Assembly: GCF_003352045.1 (NCBI RefSeq)
Contig: NZ_CP025815.1
Coordinates: forward strand, 4,216,001 to 4,280,000
Direction: 5' to 3'
DNA: 64,000 nucleotides
Source of the DNA: Sulfitobacter sp. JL08
GTDB taxonomy: Bacteria > Pseudomonadota > Alphaproteobacteria > Rhodobacterales > Rhodobacteraceae
A model generated the notes under the pieces. The model searched no databases, had not been told where the DNA came from, and saw only the letters and a list, made by a program, of their open reading frames with translations. A program made the translations under genes and the position numbers. Within the stretch, counting starts at the first letter, position 1. Each line of letters begins with the position of its first letter. Positions 56,445 through 64,000 of this stretch are shown in pieces.

Positions 56445-58693
56445 CGGCGCGACCGCGTCAGCTTGCGCTTTGTCTTGTCGCTTTTGCGTTTGGCCTTGCT
56501 GATCTTGCGGCGGGGTGAACGACCTGCGGGGGAAACCCCTTTCGGCAGTGCTTTTCCATCAAGCGTCAGCAGTTCCAGACCGATTCCACCGGTCACAGGG
56601 GCGGCTTCGGTCAGGCGTACAGTGGCGCGTTGCCCTATGCTGATCGTCAATCCGGTATCCGACCCCATCAATGTGCCGTTCTTGGCATCGAAATGAAAAA
56701 ACTCGCGCCCCAAGGAACGGATCGGCACAAGCCCGTCAGCACCTGTTTCATCCAGTTTCACAAAAGCGCCGAACCGCGCAATCCCGCTGATGCGTCCGGT
56801 AAATTCGTTACCCACGCGCTCAGACAGATAGGATGCAAGATAGCGATCATTGGTATCCCGCTCCGCCATCATCGACCGGCGTTCGGTATCCGAAATATGT
56901 GCAGCGGTGGCATCCAGTCGTTCAATGTCATCCGGTGTCAGGCCATCATCACCCCACTTGTGCGCACTGATCAAAGCGCGATGCACAATCAGGTCGGCAT
57001 AGCGCCGGATGGGTGACGTAAAATGTGCGTAATGTTGCAATGCCAGACCAAAATGGCCGAAATTTGCAGGGCTGTAATAGGCCTGCGCCATCGAACGCAG
57101 GGTCGAAAGATTGATCAGTTCGGCTTCTTCTGTTCCCGCAGCATCATTCAGCAGCCGGTTCAGGTGGCTGGTTTTCAGGACCTGACCCTTGGCCAGATTG
57201 AAACCTGCCGCTTGCGCCGTATCGCGCAGGCTTTCAAGTTTTTCGGGTGTCGGTTCTTCGTGTACCCTGAACAGCAGCGGCGATTTTTTTGCGATCAGGG
57301 TTTCTGCTGCGGCGACATTGGCCAGCACCATGAATTCTTCGATCAGTTTGTGCGCATCAAGACGTGCGCGGAATTGAACTGACTTGACGGTGCCGTCCTC
57401 GCCCAGCTCAACTTTGCGTTCCGGCAGTTCAAGATCCAGTGGTTGGCGCAGTTTCCGGGCATTGTCCAACGCGTGGTAGGCGGCAAATAGCGGTTTCAGA
57501 ACCGTATCAAGCAATGGCGCGGTTTTTTCGTTCGGGGTTCCGTCAATGGCGTTCTGGACTTCCTGATAATTCAGCGACGCGGGCGACCGCATCAATCCCC
57601 GCACGAAACGATGGCTCAGTTTGCGCCCGTGTGCATCCAGAACCATCCGAACGGCCACGCAAGGGCGCGGGACACCTTCGTGCAGCGAACACAAATCGCC
57701 CGACAAACGGTCTGGCAGCATCGGAACAACGCGGTCCGGAAAATAGCTGGAATTGCCGCGCTTTCGCGCCTCGCGGTCCAGCGCCGATCCTGATGTGACA
57801 TAGGCGGCAACATCTGCAATCGCCACCCAGACAATATAACCACCCGGGTTCTTGGGGTCGTCATCAGCCTGCGCAAAACAAGCATCGTCATGATCGCGCG
57901 CGTCGGATGGATCAATGGTGATCAGCGGCAAATCCCGCAAGTCCTGTCGCCCGTTCAAACCTTGCGGTTTGGCAGCATCCGCTTCGGCAATCACTTCGTC
58001 CGGAAAATCATCGGGGATTCCGTGCTGATGGATTGCAATCAGCGACACTGCGCGCGGCGCGGAAGGATCGCCCAACCGTTCGACAATGCGGGCGCGCGGC
58101 AGCCCCAACCTGTCCTTGGGGCCCGATTGTTCAGCTTCGACCAGTTCACCGTCCTTGGCGCCGTTGGTCGCGCCGTCAGGGACAACCCATTCGCTTTCGC
58201 GGCCTTTATCGATGGGCAGGATCCGCCCGCCTTCCGCTTTCTTGCGAAACACGCCCAGTATTCTTTTGGGGTTGCTTCCGATCCGGCGGATCAAACGGGC
58301 TTCGTAATTGTGGTCTTCTTCCTGCACGTGGGTCAGACGGGCCAGAATGCGATCACCTTCGCCCAGCGCCGGATCGGATGCCCGCAACACCATCAATACG
58401 ATGGGTTCGACGCCCTCACCGTGCCATTCCAGAGGGCGTGCAAACAAATCTCCGTCAGCATCAGGGGCAAGAACCTGCAAAACACTTACCGGGGGCAGAC
58501 GATCAGGATCGCGATAGGTCTTTTTTCTTTTTTCCAGATGCCCTTCGGCTTCCAGTTCTTTCAGCACCCGTTTCAGATCAATTCGGGCAGCGCCCTTGAT
58601 CCCGAATGCCTTGGCGATATCGCGCTTGGCGGTCAGGGTCGGATTGTTGGAAATCCATTCCAGAATCTCGGGTTTTGTGGGGATACGAGCCAT
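56441..58693 (-). CDS. rnr: ribonuclease R
   Basis: A 750-residue 3'-5' exoribonuclease. An N-terminal winged helix, two cold-shock domains and the RNB catalytic domain (ITIDPSDARDHDDACFA) are followed by an S1 domain (FTGRISGIARFGAFVKLDETGADGLVPI). A Lys/Arg-rich tail ends the protein. It degrades structured RNA. Third gene of dapE-DUF2064-rnr on the minus strand. Confidence 0.96.
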   Translation of the reverse strand: MARIPTKPEILEWISNNPTLTAKRDIAKAFGIKGAARIDLKRVLKELEAEGHLEKRKKTYRDPDRLPPVSVLQVLAPDADGDLFARPLEWHGEGVEPIVLMVLRASDPALGEGDRILARLTHVQEEDHNYEARLIRRIGSNPKRILGVFRKKAEGGRILPIDKGRESEWVVPDGATNGAKDGELVEAEQSGPKDRLGLPRARIVERLGDPSAPRAVSLIAIHQHGIPDDFPDEVIAEADAAKPQGLNGRQDLRDLPLITIDPSDARDHDDACFAQADDDPKNPGGYIVWVAIADVAAYVTSGSALDREARKRGNSSYFPDRVVPMLPDRLSGDLCSLHEGVPRPCVAVRMVLDAHGRKLSHRFVRGLMRSPASLNYQEVQNAIDGTPNEKTAPLLDTVLKPLFAAYHALDNARKLRQPLDLELPERKVELGEDGTVKSVQFRARLDAHKLIEEFMVLANVAAAETLIAKKSPLLFRVHEEPTPEKLESLRDTAQAAGFNLAKGQVLKTSHLNRLLNDAAGTEEAELINLSTLRSMAQAYYSPANFGHFGLALQHYAHFTSPIRRYADLIVHRALISAHKWGDDGLTPDDIERLDATAAHISDTERRSMMAERDTNDRYLASYLSERVGNEFTGRISGIARFGAFVKLDETGADGLVPIRSLGREFFHFDAKNGTLMGSDTGLTISIGQRATVRLTEAAPVTGGIGLELLTLDGKALPKGVSPAGRSPRRKISKAKRKSDKTKRKLTRSRR

Positions 58694-58705
58694 GCTGCTT
58701 GCGTA

Positions 58706-59311
58706 TCACGGCCTAATCGCGCCGTCATGCGCAAAACACGCCAGATCGGCCATTGTGTCGACGTCCCGCAAGACATCTATTTTGCTAACGCGCGCATCTT
58801 TCAATCCTGTCAGGCTGTCAGACAAGGCGTGTTCAGTGGACCAGCGCACATTGGCAAACAAGGCTGGCGGAACAGGGGCGGGCCGTTTCAGACCAACAAG
58901 CCAGAACCCGCCATCAGTGGCCGGCCCAAAGACAGCATCGTGATTGCCAAGCGCGCGAAATGCGGCATTGATATGCTGGCGCCGAATGCCGGGAATGTCG
59001 GCACCGATAATGCAAACGGGGCCTTTTTGCGCGCTGCGAAATATGTGACGCATCCGGTCGCCCAAATCGCCCGCGCCCTGCGCCAGACGCGGCAGGTGCG
59101 CCGGCCAGACCCGGCTGGCCAATCCAGCCCTATCAGGTGTGACCGCTAAAACGATATCCCATCTTGGGTCCGCAACCGACCGCAACAAGAACGCAACCTG
59201 ATGGCGAAACCACCATGCGGCCCTTGTCATCCCTATCTCGTGCCCCAGCCGCGTTTTCACGCGCCCCGGGCGCGGTTCCTTGACCATGACAACCAGAGTT
59301 TTTCGCCGCAT
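58706..59311 (-). CDS. DUF2064 / TIGR04282 family glycosyltransferase-like protein
   Basis: A 201-residue GT-A-like protein with MVKEPRPGRVKTRLGHEIG at the N-terminus, CIIGADIPGIRRQHI, and GPATDGGFWLVGL. The family is often found with cofactor or quinone genes; its acceptor is unknown. It starts 12 bases before rnr ends upstream coding, so the two are cotranscribed. Confidence 0.85.
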   Translation of the reverse strand: MRRKTLVVMVKEPRPGRVKTRLGHEIGMTRAAWWFRHQVAFLLRSVADPRWDIVLAVTPDRAGLASRVWPAHLPRLAQGAGDLGDRMRHIFRSAQKGPVCIIGADIPGIRRQHINAAFRALGNHDAVFGPATDGGFWLVGLKRPAPVPPALFANVRWSTEHALSDSLTGLKDARVSKIDVLRDVDTMADLACFAHDGAIRP

Positions 59312-59360
59312 TGCTTACTGTCCAGATGCCGAACGACAGCGCGTTTGAAAGGCGCGTGCT

Positions 59361-60506
59361 TTAGCCAAAATAATCCTTCAAAATCCGGGTGTAGATCGAT
59401 TTCAGCTGATGGATTTGCGCCACCTCGGCCCGTTCATCGACCTGGTGCATGGTTTTTCCGACAAGGCCAAATTCAACAACAGGACAGTGATCCTTGACAA
59501 ACCGGGCGTCCGACGTGCCGCCGGTGGTGGACAAGACCGGCGTGATACCTGTTTCCGACGCGACTGCCCCGGAAACGAGGTCCGACAATTCGCCCGGCGG
59601 CGTAATAAAGCTTTCGCCCGAAACCTTGACCATCGTGTCGATCGTCACGCCGAATTCCTGCGCAACCTTTTCGGCTTCCTGCAACAACCAGTCGGTTATG
59701 CCTTGTCCTGTATGGCTATCATTAAAGCGCACGTTGACGGTTGATCGTGTCGACGCGGGAATAACGTTCGTTGCCGGGTTTCCGGTGTCGATTGTGACTA
59801 CGGCCAGCGTGGACGGGTCGAAATGCTGTGTTCCGGTGTCCAGCGTGTGGCTTGACAGGCGATCCATCAGCCTGGCCATAGCCGGCAATGGATTGTTGGC
59901 GCGATGGGGATATGCCGAATGGCCCTGTTCACCGGTCACGGTGAAAAATGCCGTCAGGGAACCGCGGCGTCCGATCTTGATCATTTCGCCCAATACATCC
60001 GGACAGGTCGGTTCGCCGACCAGACACACCGTCATCTGTTCTGCGGATGATTTCATGTAGTCCAGCAAGGCAGTCGTGCCGTCGATGGCCGCGCCTTCCT
60101 CGTCGCCGGTTATGGTCAGAATGATCGCGCCGTCCGGCGGTGTGTTTCGAACGAAATCCATCGCCGCCGCTGCAAAGGCCGCGACGCCTGATTTCATATC
60201 TGTCGCGCCCCTGCCATACATGAACCCGTCTTTGATCTCACCGCCAAAAGGCGCCATCGACCAGGCGGCCTCATCACCCAGTGGAACGACATCGGTGTGG
60301 CCGTTGAAGCCAAAAGTGCGGGCATGACCACGTGGACCCCAGCGGGCAAACAGGTTGCTGACGTCACCGCGATCTGCGCGCGTGCATTCGAAACCGGCCT
60401 CGCTCAGAACGCTTTCAAGCAACACCAGCGCGCCACCTTCAACGGGTGTTACAGATGGGCACCGGATCAGTTTTGCGGTCAGGTCGGCAGCGTCTGTATC
60501 TGTCAT
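59361..60506 (-). CDS. dapE: succinyl-diaminopimelate desuccinylase
   Basis: A 381-residue zinc peptidase-fold enzyme of the lysine and diaminopimelate pathway. Metal and catalytic motifs are [28 protein letters not shown] and [31 protein letters not shown] is near the end. The ATG at 60506 has GAGG upstream. First gene of the dapE-DUF2064-rnr set. Confidence 0.95.
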   Translation of the reverse strand: MTDTDAADLTAKLIRCPSVTPVEGGALVLLESVLSEAGFECTRADRGDVSNLFARWGPRGHARTFGFNGHTDVVPLGDEAAWSMAPFGGEIKDGFMYGRGATDMKSGVAAFAAAAMDFVRNTPPDGAIILTITGDEEGAAIDGTTALLDYMKSSAEQMTVCLVGEPTCPDVLGEMIKIGRRGSLTAFFTVTGEQGHSAYPHRANNPLPAMARLMDRLSSHTLDTGTQHFDPSTLAVVTIDTGNPATNVIPASTRSTVNVRFNDSHTGQGITDWLLQEAEKVAQEFGVTIDTMVKVSGESFITPPGELSDLVSGAVASETGITPVLSTTGGTSDARFVKDHCPVVEFGLVGKTMHQVDERAEVAQIHQLKSIYTRILKDYFG

Positions 60507-60787
60507 GGATATCCTCTTTCTTCCAACGCCGTGGGTAAATCCGTAACGCGCATGATGCAATTGTGGCCAAAATGGCGCGTGCAATCACACCTGATGGTCA
60601 ACAAGCCCTTAACAGAGCGGGAATCTTCGTGCTAGGATTCTGGCAATAATATGACCCGAGGCAGGGCAATCAGCAGTTAGGCCGAAACAAGCCGTTGAAA
60701 ACACAGTTGTTTTCTATTCGAAACCACGGGGAAGAAACCCTGTGCTGATGCGTGTGCTGTCTCTTGTTGGTTCGAGTAGGGGCAGAC
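60507..60787. other. gene-free leader between dapE and the Hint gene
   Basis: This 281-base stretch divides divergent genes and should hold both promoters. It has two small hairpins at 60697-60714 (seven-base perfect stem) and 60725-60744 (seven-base stem, one wobble), both in the probable leader of the Hint gene. No gene, tRNA or known riboswitch was recognised. Confidence 0.5.
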
Positions 60788-62389
60788 ATGGCAACGGCGA
60801 CAGAGCTTTCGATCAATGAATCGGCGTCTGCCCTGCAAATGGCGCAAGCTATTTTTGGCACGGGCGTAACGATCATCACCGCGTCGGTACCGGGTGGCGA
60901 TGCCCCTGATTATGATGGCGACAACCGGTCTTCGGGTATCTTTACCGGCGGGAACACGACGTCACCGGGTGTTACGCCGGGCGATAGTGGCGTGATCCTG
61001 TCCACCGGTCGCGTGCGTGATTTTACGAATTCTAATGGGTCTTCAAACACCAACGTGCGCGGCAATACGTCAACCAATACCAGCGGCGACAACAACGACC
61101 CGCTGTTCAACGCCGCGGCCGGCGCCAATACGTTTGATGCGGCTTATCTGGATGTTGATTTCATTCCCACAGGCAGCGTGATGACGATGCAGTTTGTGTT
61201 TGCGTCCGAAGAATACCCGGAATTCCAGAATTCGGTATATCAGGATTTCGTTGGCGTATGGGTCAACGGCGCACAGGTAGAACTGTCACTGGGCAACGGT
61301 GATGCCGACCCGGGCAATGTCAATTCCAACAGCAACGCCAACCTGTACCAAGACAATACAGGCGATCAGTTCAACACGGAAATGGACGGTTTCACCGTTA
61401 CCATGACCCTGAAAATGAACGTGGTGCCGAACCAGATCAATTCGATCCGCATCGGTATCGCCGATGTGTCGGACAACAGCTACGATTCCAATCTTCTGAT
61501 CGCGGGCAACAGCATCCAGACCGACATTATCGCGCAGGATGACAGCACCAATCTGTTTCCGACAGGGACGCGAACGCTGGACGTGCTGGCCAACGATATC
61601 GACAATGGCAGCACGCTGACGATAACCGAGATCAACGGCCAACCTGTCGGTGTGGGTGACACCGTGACGCTGACGTCCGGGCAAACAGTGTCTCTGAATG
61701 CGGACGGCACTCTGGAAATTGTGGGTGACGGCGATACCGAAGACTTCGCGTTTACCTACAAAGCCGACAGCGGAACCAATTCTGATATTGCTTTTGTCAA
61801 TGTCAGTTCAATCCCGTGCTTTGTGGCCGGCACTTTGATCCTGACACCGGACGGTGAGGTACCGGTAGAATCCCTTGCGCCCGGCGCGCTGGTTGTAACC
61901 CATGACAACGGGCATCAGCCGGTACGGTGGGTCGGTCAGCGCACCGTCGACTCCGAAGGCGCGTTTGCCCCCATTCACATAAGGGCGAATACCTTTGGAA
62001 CGCACAAGGATTTGCTGGTGTCTCCGCAACACCGGGTTCTGATCCGTGACAGTCTGGCCGAACTTCTGTTCGGAGATGCCGAGGTGCTGGTTGCTGCCAA
62101 GGATCTGGTCAACGACTACTCTGTGCGCCCCCGAACCGGCGGAACAGTCACGTACGTGCACATCCTGTTCGATGAACATCAAGTGGTCTTTTCCGAAGGA
62201 TTACCAACGGAAAGCTTTCTACCGGGGCCACAGACCACGAAAAGTTTTGAACGGGATATTGTAGAAGAAATCTGTGCCCTGTTCCCCGAGATTGACCCCG
62301 AAACCGGCTCTGGATACAGCGCGGCCGCGCGCCGCACGCTGCGCCAGTTCGAAGCGCAGGTTCTGATGTCCAGACAGAAGGCGGCGTAA
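60788..62389 (+). CDS. choice-of-anchor L domain and Hint domain protein
   Basis: A 533-residue, Asn/Gly/Asp-rich protein. The choice-of-anchor L region (about 15-245) has FVFASEEYPEFQNSVYQDFVGVWVNG. A cadherin-like region (about 258-340) follows with TLDVLANDIDNGSTLTITEINGQPV. A Hint_2 domain (344-490) starts with Cys344 in PCFVAGTLILTPDGEVPVESL and has His415 in SPQHRVLI. No N-terminal signal peptide is seen, so secretion would be by type I or another route. AGGGG precedes the ATG. Function unknown; possibly a self-cleaving surface protein. Confidence 0.85.
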   Translation: MATATELSINESASALQMAQAIFGTGVTIITASVPGGDAPDYDGDNRSSGIFTGGNTTSPGVTPGDSGVILSTGRVRDFTNSNGSSNTNVRGNTSTNTSGDNNDPLFNAAAGANTFDAAYLDVDFIPTGSVMTMQFVFASEEYPEFQNSVYQDFVGVWVNGAQVELSLGNGDADPGNVNSNSNANLYQDNTGDQFNTEMDGFTVTMTLKMNVVPNQINSIRIGIADVSDNSYDSNLLIAGNSIQTDIIAQDDSTNLFPTGTRTLDVLANDIDNGSTLTITEINGQPVGVGDTVTLTSGQTVSLNADGTLEIVGDGDTEDFAFTYKADSGTNSDIAFVNVSSIPCFVAGTLILTPDGEVPVESLAPGALVVTHDNGHQPVRWVGQRTVDSEGAFAPIHIRANTFGTHKDLLVSPQHRVLIRDSLAELLFGDAEVLVAAKDLVNDYSVRPRTGGTVTYVHILFDEHQVVFSEGLPTESFLPGPQTTKSFERDIVEEICALFPEIDPETGSGYSAAARRTLRQFEAQVLMSRQKAA

Positions 62390-62393
62390 GACG

Positions 62394-63482
62394 ATGGCGT
62401 GGCTGGCACTTGCAGATCATGACGGTCAGGAATTCACGCTGACCGGTCTTGGCACCGCTGATGGGCCAAAGGCTGGAATTGAACCGGATGGGTTGTTGGC
62501 AAGGGGAACCCTGCTGATCGAAACACGGCTTTCGCCGGATGGCAGACCACAGGATCTGTTTGCATTCAGGGGGCGGGATGGCTGGCTGACAGCGCTGACG
62601 CTCAAGGCCATTCCCGGCGGCGGGCTGACCCTCGTGATCGCACAGAACGGGGAAATCACCCATGCGACGATCCTGCAAAACAGCGCGGTGCGCACGGATG
62701 TTGTGCGCGTAACCTATGCATGGGATGCGCCGAAACGCTGGGCACGGCTCGCAATTGAACGACCGGAAGGTATTGATGTTCACATGGTCAGCGTGGCGAA
62801 CCCGAAACCGCTTCCGCTTGCGGATTTGCACGATCTGTTTCTTGCACATCACCAGCGCTATATTTCCGAAGACGTGGTGTTTTTCGCGCTGTCAGACCAG
62901 ATTGAACCAATCGGTCCGATGCCAACACTCACCCGATCCGCGCCGATTGAAACATCCAAAGGACATGTGCGTGCCGGCAACCTGAAGCGCGGTGATCTTG
63001 TTCGGACAGAGCAGACAGGCCTTGTGCCGGTGCTGCATACCGTAAAACGCACCGTGCCCGCACGGGGAAGTTTCGCGCCCATCCGCCTGCGCGCGCCCTA
63101 TTTCGGGCTTCAGCAGGATATCATCGTGGCCCCGGACCAACGGTTGGTGATCCGCGGATCAGAGGTGGAATACCTTTTTGGTCGTGAAGCGGTTCTTGTA
63201 CCCGCGCGGCATCTTGTGAACGGTACGGTTGCCTTGCCACAGCAGTTTTCCCAAACAATAACCTACACACAAGTGATCCTGCCAAAACACGAAGCCATGA
63301 TGCTTGCGGGTGCATCAGCCGAAAGCCTTTATATCGGGCGCTTGCGTCGTAAGCCGGATGAGCTGAAGGCCAGTGTGCTTGCAAACGTGAACCGCAATGA
63401 TTTGCCTGAACACGGACAGGCCGCATTTCCGGTTCTACGATGGTTCGACGCAATTACATTGGCGGAACAACGCGCGGCATAG
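62394..63482 (+). CDS. degenerate Hint-domain protein
   Basis: A 362-residue protein. The first 170 residues form a concanavalin-like beta domain (GTLLIETRLSPDGRPQDLFAFRGRDGWLTALTL). The second half aligns with the Hint domain of the previous gene (GNLKRGDLVRT ... FAPIRLRAPYFG ... REAVLVPARHLVNG). The nucleophile Cys position is Thr178 and the block-B His position is Gln249, so autoprocessing is not expected. It starts four bases after the previous stop and should be cotranscribed with it. Confidence 0.78.
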   Translation: MAWLALADHDGQEFTLTGLGTADGPKAGIEPDGLLARGTLLIETRLSPDGRPQDLFAFRGRDGWLTALTLKAIPGGGLTLVIAQNGEITHATILQNSAVRTDVVRVTYAWDAPKRWARLAIERPEGIDVHMVSVANPKPLPLADLHDLFLAHHQRYISEDVVFFALSDQIEPIGPMPTLTRSAPIETSKGHVRAGNLKRGDLVRTEQTGLVPVLHTVKRTVPARGSFAPIRLRAPYFGLQQDIIVAPDQRLVIRGSEVEYLFGREAVLVPARHLVNGTVALPQQFSQTITYTQVILPKHEAMMLAGASAESLYIGRLRRKPDELKASVLANVNRNDLPEHGQAAFPVLRWFDAITLAEQRAA

Positions 63483-63527
63483 TTTCGACCGTCTTGATTA
63501 CGCATCAGCTTTGACGTACGGGGCAAT

Positions 63528-64000
63528 ATGCGGTTCATGTTTTTCAAAGTCTTGGCATTTGTTCTGATCTGGCCGTTTTGGGCCTCGGCGCAGTCATTGA
63601 CAATCAGCACTGTTGAACGGCCACCGTTCTCCATGAACATCGATGGGGCGCAGACCGGCTTTTCCATCGATCTCTGGCAGGCTCTTTCTGAAACCATCGG
63701 GCAGGAATTTACCATCACGCGCCATGATCGGTTCTCGGACATGCTCGATTCAGTCCAGAACGGCGAAGCGGATGCCGCGATCGCCAACATTTCGATCACA
63801 TCCGCGCGCGAAGCCAAAATGGATTTCAGCCACCCGATTTTTGAATCCGGTTTGCAGATCATGACGCAAAAGCAGGCGTCAACAGGCCCGTCCATCTGGC
63901 GGGCTGTCGCCTCGGTCGAACTTGTCCTGGCCGTGCTGGCGGCATTTGCCATGTTGTTGGCGGGTGGAATGCTGATGTGGCGGTTTGAACGCCGTGCGCA
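63528..64000 (+). CDS. periplasmic-binding and ion-channel protein, glutamate-receptor-like, N-terminal part
   Basis: About 157 codons are present; the gene runs past the right edge. A signal peptide (cleaved near ASAQS) leads to the first lobe of a type-3 solute-binding domain (TISTVERPPFSMNIDGAQTGFSIDLWQALSE ... ADAAIANISITSAREAKMDFSHPIFESGLQIM). A hydrophobic helix SVELVLAVLAAFAMLLAGGMLMWRFERR follows directly. This split-domain order is that of prokaryotic ionotropic glutamate receptors (GluR0-like potassium channels). The pore itself is outside the window. Confidence 0.75.
   Translation, partial: MRFMFFKVLAFVLIWPFWASAQSLTISTVERPPFSMNIDGAQTGFSIDLWQALSETIGQEFTITRHDRFSDMLDSVQNGEADAAIANISITSAREAKMDFSHPIFESGLQIMTQKQASTGPSIWRAVASVELVLAVLAAFAMLLAGGMLMWRFERRA

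Noticed and set aside
57890-59149. Open frame of 419 codons on the plus strand
   Set aside because: It is antisense to rnr and the DUF2064 gene, both of which have clear domains; composition is that of a shadow frame.
60752-60787. Upstream in-frame start for the Hint protein
   Set aside because: The ATG at 60788 has a better ribosome site, and the extra residues (CCLLLV...) do not form a signal peptide of normal length.
60760-60790. tRNA-like GGTTCGA sequence
   Set aside because: No acceptor stem, anticodon arm or matching D arm could be built around it; it is in the leader of the Hint gene.

Overview
The window is a chromosomal segment of a marine-type alphaproteobacterium of the order Rhodobacterales (Roseobacter group or a close relative). 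The evidence is the gene order rho-mnmE-mnmG beside a probable origin, the redox trio regB / senC-regA, the tsaD / hemD-mic60-hemY block, a roseobacter-type flagellar module, and a pair of Hint_2 proteins. Base composition looks even and codon use looks uniform. I see no prophage, insertion sequence, CRISPR array, rRNA or convincing tRNA gene.

Region by region. (1) 1-8 kb is origin-proximal core. mnmG (partial), mnmE, rho and hemJ run leftward; maf, aroE, coaE and dnaQ run rightward. The 414-bp gap between hemJ and maf is AT-rich and carries a perfect DnaA box next to the maf start. A perfect 16-bp parS site forms the first codons of mnmG. Together these mark a likely chromosomal origin. (2) 7-15.6 kb holds secB and fxsA, a tim44-mltA-smr operon, an MFS transporter, a lipoprotein hydrolase that appears frameshifted, hslVU and a capsule-synthesis-like gene. 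(3) 15.7-27.6 kb is a long leftward run: regB, an orphan PAS protein, tsaE, amgK, murU, addB, addA, trxA. senC and regA diverge from regB. (4) 29-39.8 kb is mixed housekeeping: GNAT, HD hydrolase, ahcY, a beta-barrel, DUF2853, DUF1761, EVE, YciI, gpsA, tsaD, then hemD, mic60 and hemY. (5) 39.9-45.5 kb is a flagellar module (motB, flgE, flgN-like, flgJ-like, fliK, flgD). It contains a deletion scar where the 3' end of flgE runs into the antisense 5' end of a truncated flagellin gene. (6) 45.5-54.6 kb has ugd and a polyamine (putrescine) uptake and catabolism regulon: an ABC transporter, an FAD oxidase, a GntR regulator and an aminotransferase. The two outward promoters share a TTGATCA operator-like site. 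(7) 54.6-64 kb has a lytic transglycosylase, rnr, a DUF2064 glycosyltransferase, dapE, two Hint-domain proteins (the second lacking the catalytic residues) and the start of a glutamate-receptor-like protein.

Five of nine convergent gene pairs share a 4-base YTAR sequence that supplies the stop codon on both strands. The most unusual items are the flgE/fliC junction, the degenerate Hint partner, the frameshifted lipoprotein hydrolase and the paired operators of the polyamine regulon. All functional calls rest on reading the translated sequence by eye; no database search was possible.
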